From the NCBI RefSeq assembly GCF_029029525.1, contig NZ_JAKJSC010000001.1:2826987-2890986 (forward strand): DNA of 64,000 nucleotides, written 5' to 3'. Made by a program: the position numbers and the translations under genes. The notes beneath the pieces were generated by a model. It was not told the origin of the DNA. It ran no database searches and saw only the letters and a list, made by a program, of their open reading frames with translations. Source of the stretch: Labilibaculum sp. DW002. Lineage in GTDB: Bacteria; Bacteroidota; Bacteroidia; Bacteroidales; Marinifilaceae. Shown piece by piece: positions 9,795 through 18,397 of this stretch; the first letter of the stretch is position 1; every line of letters starts with the position of its first letter.

Positions 9795-10502
9795 ATGATT
9801 AGTCAGGAAACAAGTGTAGGAGATATTGTGAAGAGTCATTTTCAGACCGTTAAAATATTCGATGATCATCAAATTGATTTTTGCTGTGGTGGAAAACAAA
9901 GTTTATTGGAAGCATGTGAAAAAAAATCGCTTAATGCCAAAGAGTTATTGAAAAAAATAGAAATAGCCTTAAAAGAGCCAGATCTTTCCCCAAACTTTGA
10001 TCATATGTCCTTAGCAGATTTAATGGGATATATCAAAGAAAAGCATCATTCCTATGTGCGTGAACAAATACCAATGATTTCTAAATTTCTTAATAAAATT
10101 GAAACCGTTCACGGCAATTTGCATCCCGAAATAGAACTGATTAACTATCATTTTAAACAAACGGTTGGACAGCTTACAAGGCATATGGAACAGGAAGAGA
10201 CTGAACTTTTTCCTCTTATTGAACAATTGGAAAATGGAGAAAATAAAACAGCTCTACTTTCTGCGGAAGAAACTATTTCAACTCTTGTAAAACATCATGA
10301 AAATGAAGGATCTCGCTTTGAAGAAATTTCTGCATTAACCCTTGGTTATGAAGTGCCTGAAGGAGCTTGCAGAACCTATCGAGCTAGCTATGATTACCTA
10401 CAAGCTTTCGAAAAAGACTTGCACAGACATGTTCATTTAGAAAACAATATCCTTTTTCCTAAAGCAATTGAATTGGAACAAAAGCAAAGGAAAAATAAGT
10501 AA
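9795..10502 (+). CDS. ric: Iron-sulfur cluster repair di-iron protein (RIC/ScdA/YtfE)
   Basis: This 235-residue cytoplasmic protein restores Fe-S clusters damaged by nitric oxide or peroxide. The N-terminal DUF542 (ScdA_N) domain carries VGDIVKSHFQTVKIFDDH and the DFCCGG cysteine pair (Cys30, Cys31). Residues about 75-230 are a hemerythrin-like four-helix bundle with the di-iron His/Glu pattern: EKHHSYVREQ, then HGNLHPE, HMEQEE, HHENEG, and HVHLENN near the end. It is followed after five bases by an Rrf2 regulator, so the two form an operon that senses and repairs the same damage. Confidence 0.93.
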   Translation: MISQETSVGDIVKSHFQTVKIFDDHQIDFCCGGKQSLLEACEKKSLNAKELLKKIEIALKEPDLSPNFDHMSLADLMGYIKEKHHSYVREQIPMISKFLNKIETVHGNLHPEIELINYHFKQTVGQLTRHMEQEETELFPLIEQLENGENKTALLSAEETISTLVKHHENEGSRFEEISALTLGYEVPEGACRTYRASYDYLQAFEKDLHRHVHLENNILFPKAIELEQKQRKNK

Positions 10503-10507
10503 GGAAT

Positions 10508-10951
10508 ATGCTATCGAAAACTGCCGAATACGCTATACGAGCACTGGTTTACATCCAGCTGCAAAACTGGGAAGAAAAACGTCCTGGTTTTAAAGAAATT
10601 GCTAAAAATATTGAATCTCCGGAACATTTTACTGCAAAAATATTGCAAGTACTTACTCGACACGATCTAATTAAAAGCATTAAAGGGCGAAACGGCGGTT
10701 TCTTTTTCGATAAAGAAAATGAAGACCTCCAACTACAGAAAATTATTATCGCAATAGATGGCGAAAAATCCTTTACACAATGTGGCTTTGGTTTTAAAAT
10801 ATGTGACCATGAGAATAAATGTCCGCTGCATGATGATTTTTCTGAATTAAGAGAAAATTATTCTTTTTTAATTCAAAAACGCACGATACAGTTCCTTGCT
10901 AAAAAAATCCTTAAAGGAGAAGCGGTTCTAAATCAGAACATTAAACAATAG
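10508..10951 (+). CDS. Rrf2-family transcription regulator, NsrR-like
   Basis: This 147-residue winged-helix regulator has an HTH over residues about 1-60 (MLSKTAEYAIRALVYI is the classic Rrf2 opening) and three cysteines (Cys92, Cys99, Cys105 in QCGFGFKICDHENKCPLH). That spacing is like the Fe-S ligands of NsrR/IscR. It probably holds a labile cluster and represses its operon until nitric oxide destroys the cluster. Placement directly behind ric supports an NO-stress role. Whether the ligand is NO, oxygen or iron status cannot be decided from sequence. Confidence 0.88.
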   Translation: MLSKTAEYAIRALVYIQLQNWEEKRPGFKEIAKNIESPEHFTAKILQVLTRHDLIKSIKGRNGGFFFDKENEDLQLQKIIIAIDGEKSFTQCGFGFKICDHENKCPLHDDFSELRENYSFLIQKRTIQFLAKKILKGEAVLNQNIKQ

Positions 10952-11165
10952 TAAAGCAAAAACAATGTTGTACTTTCCTTTTTGACTGGCAAAATATTAG
11001 GGCAAACAAAAGGGAGTACTCCTCGATTTCTTCAAAAAAATAGCATTTCATCAGTATTCACTATTCTAAAACATAGTGAAACTATTTTGTGCTTTGTATC
11101 TTACCCACTATTAGGAATTGCAATTCGCAACAACTATTCTCTTATTCGTAAGTATAACTGATGGT

Positions 11166-13889
11166 ATGAATAAATCGATTAACATTCTCTGGAGAACAAG
11201 CTTACTATTCATGCTTATTCTGCTTTTTGGCTTTCAAGCTTCGGCACGAAAACAAAGAGTATTGGTCTTGCATTCCTATCATCAAGGATTAAACTGGACT
11301 GATAATGTAAGCGAAGGCATACAATCTGTGCTTGCAAAAGATGATAATGTAGAATTGATGTTCGAATACATGGACACCAAGCGGAATTCAGATCCTGAAT
11401 ACTTGCATGAGTTTGCCAAGTTGTATGGCTTAAAGCATCAAAAAAATAAGTTTGCAGCTATTATTGTATCGGATAACAATGCCTTGGATTTTGTCCGAAA
11501 TTACAACTCCGATTTTTTTAAGGACACACCAATTATTTTTTGTTCTATTGATCAGTTTACAAGTGAATTGGTTGAAGGAATAGATCAAGTATCAGGTGTT
11601 ACCGAAGAAATTGACTCCAAAAAAACCATCGAAGTTGCCTTACAACTTCATCCGAAAGCAAAGCAATTAGTGGTTATCAATGATAATCAGACCCAATCGG
11701 CCATTTTAAATAGAAACAACATTAAATCTTTTTGGCCACAATTAGATACAGATGTAAACCTAATTTTTCTTGAGAATTTATCCATTGAGGAATTGGTAGA
11801 TCAAGTTCAAAACCTTGATCCCAATAGCATTATTTACCTCATTAATTTTAGTCGCGATAAGGAAGGAAATTTCATCTCCTATCAAGAAAATATTGAGATT
11901 ATACGTGCTGCGACAAAACTACCAATTTATAGTAGTTGGGAATTCTATTTTAACGAGGGAATTGTAGGTGGTATGATTACCAGCGGCTACAATCAAGGCC
12001 AATTTGCTGCCCAAATTACTTTGGATGTTTTAAACGGAGACGATTTAAACAGTATCCCTATTATACAAGGAGGATATAACGCCTTTAAGTTTGATTATGA
12101 GCAGCTTAAACGCTTTAAAATATTACCAAAGCAATTGCCTAAAGGAAGTATTATTAGCAATCAACCTCCATCCATTATTCGTCAGTACCAAACTTCCTTA
12201 TTTGTCATCATATTTGGTACGCTTATCATGCTTGTTATTTTAAGGTATTCAAAAATTCGAATTCAGCAAAATGAGAAAAAATTGATTCAAGAGAATGAAG
12301 AATTGGACCGTAGAGTAGCTGAAAGGACAAAAGAAGTTGTGTTTGCAAATGAAAAACTAGAATTACAAACAGAACAAATTCTAAAACAAAATACAGAATT
12401 AGAAGATCACCGACATAACTTATTGGAGCTGGTAAAAGAGCGCACCGAAAATTTAGAGGAAGCCAATTTAGAACTGAAAAGTAGTAGGAAAAGGCTTTTG
12501 CGAATGCTTGATGCAAACTCAGATGGTGTTTGGGAGCACAATTTTGAAAACGAACAAGTATACATTAGTAAGATTATTTGGGATAAGCTTGGATACAATT
12601 CAGTTACGGCAGCCGATACGAAAGACCTTCTTTGCAAGTTGATTCATCCGGAAGATCTAATGCTGATCAAACAAAAGCACAAGAAAAATAAAATGGGCCA
12701 TAGCCTTCTGTTCATTACAGAATTTCGAATCTGTACGAAAAAAAATGAATGGATGTGGTTTAAAGCAAAAGGCAAAATATTAGATTACAATGAAGAAGGT
12801 AAACCTAGAAATATTGTAGGCACTCTAATAAATATTACAGAACGTAAAGAGGCCGAAGCTAAAATTAAAGCCGAAGAACGTAAATTACGTGTATCCGAAA
12901 AAAGATGGAGATCTTTAATTGAGCAAGCATCTGATGGAATTTTAATTTATGATACAACGGGGAAAATTTTAGATGCCAATTCGGCTGCTTGCAACTGGCT
13001 AGGTTATTCTACGAGGGAGATTCTACAGCTAAATTATAGTGAAATAGACCTAAACCATAGCAGTTCTGCGCTGCATACTTATTGGCGAAAATTAACTACT
13101 TCTACCCCTTCTCTTTCTTTCGAATCTACTCAAAAGAGAAAAGATGGAAGCAATTTCCCTGTTGAAATTCACCTTAGTTTAATCGAATTACAAGACAGTA
13201 AGCTGATTTTATCTGTGATAAACGATATCAGTATAAGACAAGAAACAGAGCGGAAAATTCTAAATGCGGTTATCAATACAGAAGAGAGCGAGCGCAAAAG
13301 ATTTGCAACAGATTTGCACGATTCCATTGGCCCATTACTTTCCAGTATCAACCTGTACCTATCCTCTTTAGGTAAATTTGATTCTGTAATTGAAAAAGAG
13401 CAAATCATTAAAGCTTCGGTTGATGCAGTAAATGAAGCATTGGTAAGCATCAAAGAGATATCAAATAACCTTAGCCCTCATATCTTGAATGATTTTGGAT
13501 TGGAAAAAGCCATTCAATCATTCACAAATAAAATTAACCTTTCACAAACCATTAGCATCAGTTTTTATGCTGAACACATGGAAGAAAGAATCAATGAGCA
13601 GGTTGAAGTAGTTATCTTTAGAGTTGTTAATGAGCTAATTAACAACACCATTAAGCACGCAAAGGCTACTAATATTGAAATAAATTTATCCCGCGAAGGA
13701 AATCTTATTTCTCTTATTTATATTGATGATGGAATTGGTTTTGATGCCAAAGAAATTAATGCTGGCACATCGACCGGTATGGGGTTGTATAATGTATTGA
13801 GTAGAATTCGTTCTTTAAACGGTTCTCATAAAATAAAAAGCAATCCAAAAAGAGGTGGAATGATGGCATTAGTTGAAATTAACCTGTAA
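11166..13889 (+). CDS. Sensor histidine kinase with extracytoplasmic binding-protein domain
   Basis: The frame opens at 11118, but the ATG at 11166 begins a proper signal/anchor (MNKSINILWRTSLLF), so I use it (907 residues). Residues about 25-340 are a periplasmic ABC-substrate-binding-like domain (RVLVLHSYHQGLNWTDN; later TSGYNQGQFAAQITLDVLNG). A transmembrane helix lies near 350-370, then a coiled coil, two PAS domains (about 455-575 and 590-700), a NarL-type HisKA_3 helix with phospho-acceptor His in FATDLHDSIGPLLSS, and a HATPase_c domain ending STGMGLYNVLSRI. It probably reports a periplasmic ligand to the response regulator 11 bases downstream. The ligand is unknown. Confidence 0.88.
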   Translation: MNKSINILWRTSLLFMLILLFGFQASARKQRVLVLHSYHQGLNWTDNVSEGIQSVLAKDDNVELMFEYMDTKRNSDPEYLHEFAKLYGLKHQKNKFAAIIVSDNNALDFVRNYNSDFFKDTPIIFCSIDQFTSELVEGIDQVSGVTEEIDSKKTIEVALQLHPKAKQLVVINDNQTQSAILNRNNIKSFWPQLDTDVNLIFLENLSIEELVDQVQNLDPNSIIYLINFSRDKEGNFISYQENIEIIRAATKLPIYSSWEFYFNEGIVGGMITSGYNQGQFAAQITLDVLNGDDLNSIPIIQGGYNAFKFDYEQLKRFKILPKQLPKGSIISNQPPSIIRQYQTSLFVIIFGTLIMLVILRYSKIRIQQNEKKLIQENEELDRRVAERTKEVVFANEKLELQTEQILKQNTELEDHRHNLLELVKERTENLEEANLELKSSRKRLLRMLDANSDGVWEHNFENEQVYISKIIWDKLGYNSVTAADTKDLLCKLIHPEDLMLIKQKHKKNKMGHSLLFITEFRICTKKNEWMWFKAKGKILDYNEEGKPRNIVGTLINITERKEAEAKIKAEERKLRVSEKRWRSLIEQASDGILIYDTTGKILDANSAACNWLGYSTREILQLNYSEIDLNHSSSALHTYWRKLTTSTPSLSFESTQKRKDGSNFPVEIHLSLIELQDSKLILSVINDISIRQETERKILNAVINTEESERKRFATDLHDSIGPLLSSINLYLSSLGKFDSVIEKEQIIKASVDAVNEALVSIKEISNNLSPHILNDFGLEKAIQSFTNKINLSQTISISFYAEHMEERINEQVEVVIFRVVNELINNTIKHAKATNIEINLSREGNLISLIYIDDGIGFDAKEINAGTSTGMGLYNVLSRIRSLNGSHKIKSNPKRGGMMALVEINL

Positions 13890-13900
13890 AAAAGAAGAGC

Positions 13901-14545
13901 ATGACTGAGTACAAAATAATGATTGTTGATGACCACAAAATGTTTAGAAGTGGTTTGCGTTTTCTTTTAAATAACGTACCTAAAATCGAAATAGTAGGAG
14001 AAGCTTCGAATGGGAAAGAGTTTTTGGAAATGGCCGAAAACACACAAATTGATATTGTATTAATGGATATCAATATGCCCGAAATGAATGGAATCGAAGC
14101 CACACGCGAAGCCTTAAAAAGATATCCAGACATGAAAGTAATTGTTCTTTCGATGCACGGAGAAGAAGAATACTATGACCAAATGTTGGATGCTGGTGTA
14201 AAAGGTTTTTTGCTTAAGAACTCCGATGCTGACGAACTTATTTCTGCATTGGAAGCAGTCATGGCTGGAAAAAGTTATTTCTCTCAAGAACTGTTGGTTG
14301 ATATTTTGGATCAGAAGCGACTTCAAAAGCTAAAAATAGAAACCGTAAAACTATCGCAACGAGAATTGGAAGTTTTAAAATTAATTTGTGATGGCTATAG
14401 CAATGCAGAAATAGCTGAAGAATTGTTTATTAGCCAAAGAACTGTTGATCGCCACAGATCGAATTTATTGAGTAAAACTTCTTGTAAAAATTCAACCTCT
14501 CTTGTTATGTACGCAGTAAAAAACAAGATTATCGAAGTAGAGTAA
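13901..14545 (+). CDS. NarL/LuxR-family response regulator
   Basis: This 214-residue cytoplasmic response regulator has a receiver domain with acidic pocket Asp10/Asp11, phospho-acceptor Asp56 (VLMDINMP), switch Ser84 and Lys106. A LuxR-type HTH follows at about residues 148-210 (LSQRELEVLKLICDGYSNAEIA). It lies just behind the HisKA_3 kinase, its expected partner. The targets are not visible; the neighbouring ric/Rrf2 operon is one candidate by proximity only. Confidence 0.93.
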   Translation: MTEYKIMIVDDHKMFRSGLRFLLNNVPKIEIVGEASNGKEFLEMAENTQIDIVLMDINMPEMNGIEATREALKRYPDMKVIVLSMHGEEEYYDQMLDAGVKGFLLKNSDADELISALEAVMAGKSYFSQELLVDILDQKRLQKLKIETVKLSQRELEVLKLICDGYSNAEIAEELFISQRTVDRHRSNLLSKTSCKNSTSLVMYAVKNKIIEVE

Positions 14546-14640
14546 ATTTGCTTATTTTAAGCAAATATCTTACATAAATTTTTATTCTTAAACCGTAAAC
14601 ATTTTGTATTTTTAGTTTTTCAAAATACTGATGTTTCAAA

Positions 14641-17112
14641 ATGGAAAGTAACGCTCAACTAGAACTAGCTCAAAAGTTTGTACAATTTACAAACACTACA
14701 ATATTCCTTACCGGTAAAGCTGGTACAGGAAAAACGACCTTTTTGAGACAATTAAAGGAAGAACTCCCGAAACGAATGGTTGTTGTTGCGCCAACAGGTG
14801 TGGCGGCAATTAATGCAGGAGGTGTTACCATTCATTCCTTTTTTCAGCTGCCTTTCGGCCCGATATTGCCAGGGCAAATTCTTAATGCAGACAAAAACTC
14901 TAAAGGAGAAAATAAATCTCCTCTTCAAAAATATCGAAAAGAAAAAATTGACATCATTAAATCACTAGACCTACTTGTTATTGATGAAATAAGTATGGTT
15001 CGTGCAGATTTATTGGATGGAATTGATGAAGTACTGAGGAAATTCAAAAATAGGAACCTCCCATTTGGTGGTGTTCAAGTTTTATTGATTGGTGACTTGC
15101 AACAATTGCCTCCAGTTGTAAAAAATGAAGAATGGTCTCTTTTGCGCCAGCATTACGATTCAGCTTTCTTTTTTAGCAGTAAAGCCTTTCAAAAATCGCA
15201 ACATGTCAGCATCGAACTGAAGCATGTTTATCGTCAAAACGATGAAAATTTTATTCAAATCCTAAACGAAATCAGGAATAATAACCTGAGTCAAAAATCT
15301 TTTCAGGAATTGGAAAAAAGGTATTTGCCAAACTTTAATCCTACTGATCAGGATGGTTATATCACCCTAACAACGCATAATGCCAGAGCTCAAAAAATTA
15401 ATGAAGAAAAGCTAAAGCAACTAAAAGGCAAATCGCAGAAATTTAAAGCCAACATTACGGGTACATTCCCCGAATATTCTTTCCCAACCGAAGAGCATCT
15501 GCAATTAAAGAAAGGTGCGCAAGTAATGTTTGTGAAGAATGATAGTTCGCCAGAAAAACTCTATTACAATGGTAAGATTGGAACGGTAAGTGGTTTTAAA
15601 GATGATGCAATTCTGGTACAATGTGAAAATGATCCTTTCGAAATAGAAGTGTATCCAGAAGATTGGCACAACATTAAATACAGTATAAATGCAGAAACCA
15701 AGGCAATTGAGGAAGACATATCGGGTGCTTTTTCTCAATATCCATTAAAAATGGCTTGGGCAATTACCATTCATAAAAGTCAAGGATTAACATTCGAACG
15801 AGCTGTGATTGATGCCAATGCGGCATTTGCTCACGGACAAGTTTATGTGGCTTTGAGTCGTTGTAAAACGCTGCAAGGATTGGTTTTAAAATCAACGCTA
15901 AGTAAATCGGGTATTATTTGCGACCATTCGGTTTCTCAATTTACGCAGCATTTGGAAGCAAATCCTCCACAAGAAGCAAATCTTGATAATTCCATTCGTA
16001 AATATCAATTTCAATTGCTCGAGGAGTTGTATTCTTATCATGATATTTACCGATTTTGCAATTATTGCAACAAACAACTACAAGATAATTCGAAGAGCAT
16101 AAAGGGAAATTTAACCGAGAAAATGAATAATGCATTGCCCCTAATTGGTAAAGAATTACTGGAAGTTGGTGAAAAATTTGTTCCTACATTGAAACGTTTT
16201 TGCTTGGATCAACAAGATTTGCATTCTAACAAAGAGGCACAAGAAAGAATCAGTAAAGCATCGGCTTATTTTGTAAAGAAAACCGAAGAGCACCTGCAAT
16301 CCATTTTGAAAGATTTTAGTTTCGAAACAGATAATCAGGGATTAAAAAAGGTAATTGAAGGTCATCTTAAAACTATAAATGAGAAAACCAGCGTTAAACT
16401 TCTTTGCTTAAAATCTTGCTTAAACGGATTTATTACGGGAGAATTTCAGGGCATTAGAGCAAAAGCTCATTTCGAAAAGCAAAGCTTCCGATTGAAAAAA
16501 CCTAAAGAAGTTGTTGATGAAAATGTAAAACATCCGAAACTACTTCGCACACTAAAAAAGTGGCGCAAAGAATTAGCCGATAGAATAAATGCTCCCGTTT
16601 TTTACATTGCATCGCAACAAAGTTTGGTAGATATTGCTAATGATTTGCCCTCTACCCCCGATGCGCTTAAAAGTGTGAAAGGATTTGGAAAAAAGAAGAT
16701 CGAACGCTACGGACTAGATGTGATTCATATGGTTTCGGAATACCGCCAAGGAGCGAACCTCGGACTATTGAATTTTACAAGTCCTGAACCAGTAGCTGAA
16801 AAGAAAGCTGTAGCGAAGCAAAATACCAAAGAAATTAGCTTGGATTTGTATTTAGATGGCAAAAACATACGCGAAATTGCTGCCTTTCGTGATTTAACAG
16901 TTGTAACAATCGAAAAACATTTGGCGCATTACGTTGGCCTTGGAATGTTGCCTCTCGATAAGTTTGTAGACAAAAAGAAAGTGAAGAAGATAAAGAAACA
17001 ACTTGAAAAGGATGGTATTGAAATGCTGAACGAATGTAAACAGGCATTAGGCAGTGATTATAGCTATTCGGAAATTCGATTTGTTCAGGCTTTTTTACGA
17101 AACGCAAAATAA
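14641..17112 (+). CDS. PIF1-like AAA helicase with HRDC and C-terminal HTH domains
   Basis: This 823-residue SF1B DNA helicase has Walker A GKAGTGKTTF (residues 25-34), Walker B LLVIDEISMV, and a UvrD-type C-terminal core motif WAITIHKSQGLTFERAVID near residue 385. Residues about 610-700 read as an HRDC domain (KWRKELADRINAPVF, then LKSVKGFGKKKIERYG). The last 75 residues resemble the helix-turn-helix module found at the end of RecQ-like proteins (SLDLYLDGKNIREIAAFRDL). It probably unwinds DNA during replication or repair. It has no dedicated terminator before the small-RNA array; the first hairpin downstream is that of sRNA copy 1. Confidence 0.88.
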   Translation: MESNAQLELAQKFVQFTNTTIFLTGKAGTGKTTFLRQLKEELPKRMVVVAPTGVAAINAGGVTIHSFFQLPFGPILPGQILNADKNSKGENKSPLQKYRKEKIDIIKSLDLLVIDEISMVRADLLDGIDEVLRKFKNRNLPFGGVQVLLIGDLQQLPPVVKNEEWSLLRQHYDSAFFFSSKAFQKSQHVSIELKHVYRQNDENFIQILNEIRNNNLSQKSFQELEKRYLPNFNPTDQDGYITLTTHNARAQKINEEKLKQLKGKSQKFKANITGTFPEYSFPTEEHLQLKKGAQVMFVKNDSSPEKLYYNGKIGTVSGFKDDAILVQCENDPFEIEVYPEDWHNIKYSINAETKAIEEDISGAFSQYPLKMAWAITIHKSQGLTFERAVIDANAAFAHGQVYVALSRCKTLQGLVLKSTLSKSGIICDHSVSQFTQHLEANPPQEANLDNSIRKYQFQLLEELYSYHDIYRFCNYCNKQLQDNSKSIKGNLTEKMNNALPLIGKELLEVGEKFVPTLKRFCLDQQDLHSNKEAQERISKASAYFVKKTEEHLQSILKDFSFETDNQGLKKVIEGHLKTINEKTSVKLLCLKSCLNGFITGEFQGIRAKAHFEKQSFRLKKPKEVVDENVKHPKLLRTLKKWRKELADRINAPVFYIASQQSLVDIANDLPSTPDALKSVKGFGKKKIERYGLDVIHMVSEYRQGANLGLLNFTSPEPVAEKKAVAKQNTKEISLDLYLDGKNIREIAAFRDLTVVTIEKHLAHYVGLGMLPLDKFVDKKKVKKIKKQLEKDGIEMLNECKQALGSDYSYSEIRFVQAFLRNAK

Positions 17113-17215
17113 CACCAATCTTGCTTCAAATAAATGGTAAATACTGATGAGCTTTTAAGCTTTGTTAACCTTCGTTCAATCCTTTTAGCATACCTAGTCG
17201 CTATATTTGTAAGGT

Positions 17216-17304
17216 AGAAAACAGATAAGTTTTTTTTCATAGATTAGATTTAGGTTAGAATTAGGTTTAGAGAAAATCCCGGACTTCACAGTTCGGGATT
17301 TTTC
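17216..17304 (+). ncRNA. Predicted small RNA, copy 1 of the tandem array
   Basis: The -7 box TATATTTG is at 17202-17209, so transcription should start near 17216. The body contains TTTTTTCATAGATTAG and repeated TTAG motifs (about 17245-17270). The terminator has a 12-bp stem AAAATCCCGGAC / GTTCGGGATTTT with loop TTCACA (17273-17302). This is the most diverged array copy; its upstream element reads TTAAGCTTTGTTAACC. It also supplies the first hairpin after the helicase gene. Prediction only; transcript ends are inferred. Confidence 0.65.
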
Positions 17305-17395
17305 TATTGTATAAACTGATGCAAAGATTCACTTTTAAGCTTCCTTAACTTTCATTCAATCCTTTTAGCACAACTACCAATTATATTTGTACCAT

Positions 17396-17484
17396 ACAAA
17401 AACAGAGATGTTTTTTCATAGGTTAGATTTAGGTTAGTAATTAGGGTTAGAGAAAATCCCGGACTTCACAGTTCGGGATTTTTC
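17396..17484 (+). ncRNA. Predicted small RNA, copy 2 of the tandem array
   Basis: The -7 box TATATTTG is at 17382-17389, exactly 180 bases from copy 1. The TTTTTTCATAGGTTAG core and the same 12-bp terminator stem follow. A possible ATG-TTT-TTT-CAT frame is present here but is not kept in copy 1 or at the second locus, so coding is unlikely. Confidence 0.7.
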
Positions 17485-17575
17485 TATTGTATATACCGAT
17501 GCAAAGATTCACTTTTAAGCTTCCTTAACTTCCATTCAATCCTTTTAGCACAACTACCAGCTATATTTGTATCAT

Positions 17576-17664
17576 ACAAAACAGAGATGTTTTTTCATAT
17601 AGATTAGATTTAGGTTAGAATTAGGTTTAGAGAAAATCCCAGACTTCACAGTTCGGGATTTTTC
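17576..17664 (+). ncRNA. Predicted small RNA, copy 3 of the tandem array
   Basis: The -7 box TATATTTG is at 17562-17569. It has the same core and terminator as its neighbours, except that A replaces G at 17641, creating one mismatch in the terminator stem. Confidence 0.7.
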
Positions 17665-17755
17665 TATTGTATATACCGATGCAAAGATTCACTTTTAAGC
17701 TTCCTTAACTTTCATTCAATCCTTTTAGCACAACTACCAATTATATTTGTATCAT

Positions 17756-17844
17756 ACAAAACAGAGATGTTTTTTCATACAGATTAGATTTAGGTTAGAA
17801 TTAGGTTTAGAGAAAATCCCGGACTTCACAGTTCGGGATTTTTC
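17756..17844 (+). ncRNA. Predicted small RNA, copy 4 of the tandem array
   Basis: The -7 box TATATTTG is at 17742-17749. The core and terminator are intact. The repeat ends right after this terminator and unique marR upstream sequence begins. Confidence 0.7.
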
Positions 17845-17896
17845 GTGTTTACAAGTCTGCAATTCGAAATAACTACAAAACCATTCACTACAATAC

Positions 17897-17935
17897 TTGT
17901 CATGACAATTAAATTTATATATTTGTCATGACAAA
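17897..17935 (+). promoter_or_regulatory. marR promoter with two perfect palindromic operators
   Basis: TTGTCATGACAA occurs twice (17897-17908 and 17923-17934), 26 bases apart. The first operator contains the -33 TTG and the second overlaps the TATATTTG -7 box at 17918-17925. This is the layout expected for autorepression by the MarR protein encoded 11 bases downstream. Confidence 0.8.
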
Positions 17936-17945
17936 TACTTTTTAA

Positions 17946-18392
17946 ATGAACAAAGTAGATCTAGAAACATCCGTAAATCATCATATTGCCATAAGTGCAA
18001 TCATGATAAAGCGCGTATTTTATAAAATATTAAGCGACAACAAACTGAATATCACTCCAGAACAATGGAATGTTTTGTATCGCCTTACAGAAACCGATGG
18101 CATGACTATTAGTGAGTTAAGCAATGCAATATACAAAGATATGGCAAATACGAGCAGAATGACTAAAAAGCTTGAAACTGCCGGTTTTGTAGAAAAAAGA
18201 AGAGATGATATTGACAAAAGAATATTCAAACTATTTATTACTGATAAAGGCAGAGAATTAACCAATCAGCTTCATAAATGTGCCTTTGAATCTACAATGG
18301 TTGCAACCGAAGGAGTTGAAGAAAAGGCAAAAGAAATATTGGTAAAAAGCCTTAAACAAGTAATCCTTAACACAGAGAACTTTTTAAAATAA
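17946..18392 (+). CDS. MarR-family transcription regulator
   Basis: This 148-residue winged-helix dimeric repressor has its DNA-binding region over residues about 35-105 (TPEQWNVLYRLTETDGMTIS, then the recognition-helix region DMANTSRMTKKLE) and the MarR wing KRRDDIDKRIFKLFITDKG. It is followed five bases later by a DUF2269 membrane protein, with which it forms an operon. The two TTGTCATGACAA sites overlapping its promoter are its likely operators. The inducing ligand is unknown. Confidence 0.9.
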   Translation: MNKVDLETSVNHHIAISAIMIKRVFYKILSDNKLNITPEQWNVLYRLTETDGMTISELSNAIYKDMANTSRMTKKLETAGFVEKRRDDIDKRIFKLFITDKGRELTNQLHKCAFESTMVATEGVEEKAKEILVKSLKQVILNTENFLK

Positions 18393-18397
18393 AGAGC

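Larger units (their letters stand above)
17141..17844 (+). repeat. Tandem array of four 180-bp units, each with promoter and terminator
   Basis: Nearly four units with an exact 180-base period fill the space between the helicase and marR genes. Copies 2-4 are almost identical and copy 1 is more diverged. Each unit holds, in order, a TTAAGCTTCCTTAACTT element, CCTTTTAGCA, a TATATTTG -7 box, a T-rich/TTAG-rich tract and an intrinsic terminator. No reading frame is conserved across the copies. The fixed order of promoter, body and terminator in every unit argues for tandem small-RNA genes rather than a passive satellite. Confidence 0.9.

Noticed and set aside
12235-12637. Minus-strand frames of 76-93 residues
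   Set aside because: Antisense to the coiled coil and first PAS domain of the sensor kinase; no signature and no promoter.
17409-17790. Leader peptide starting ATG-TTT-TTT-CAT in the repeat units
   Set aside because: The ATG is missing from array copy 1 and from both copies at 62 kb, and the frame length varies (6-9 codons), so it is not conserved.
17141-17844. CRISPR array
   Set aside because: The 180-base units are repeated over their full length with no variable spacers, and no cas genes are near.
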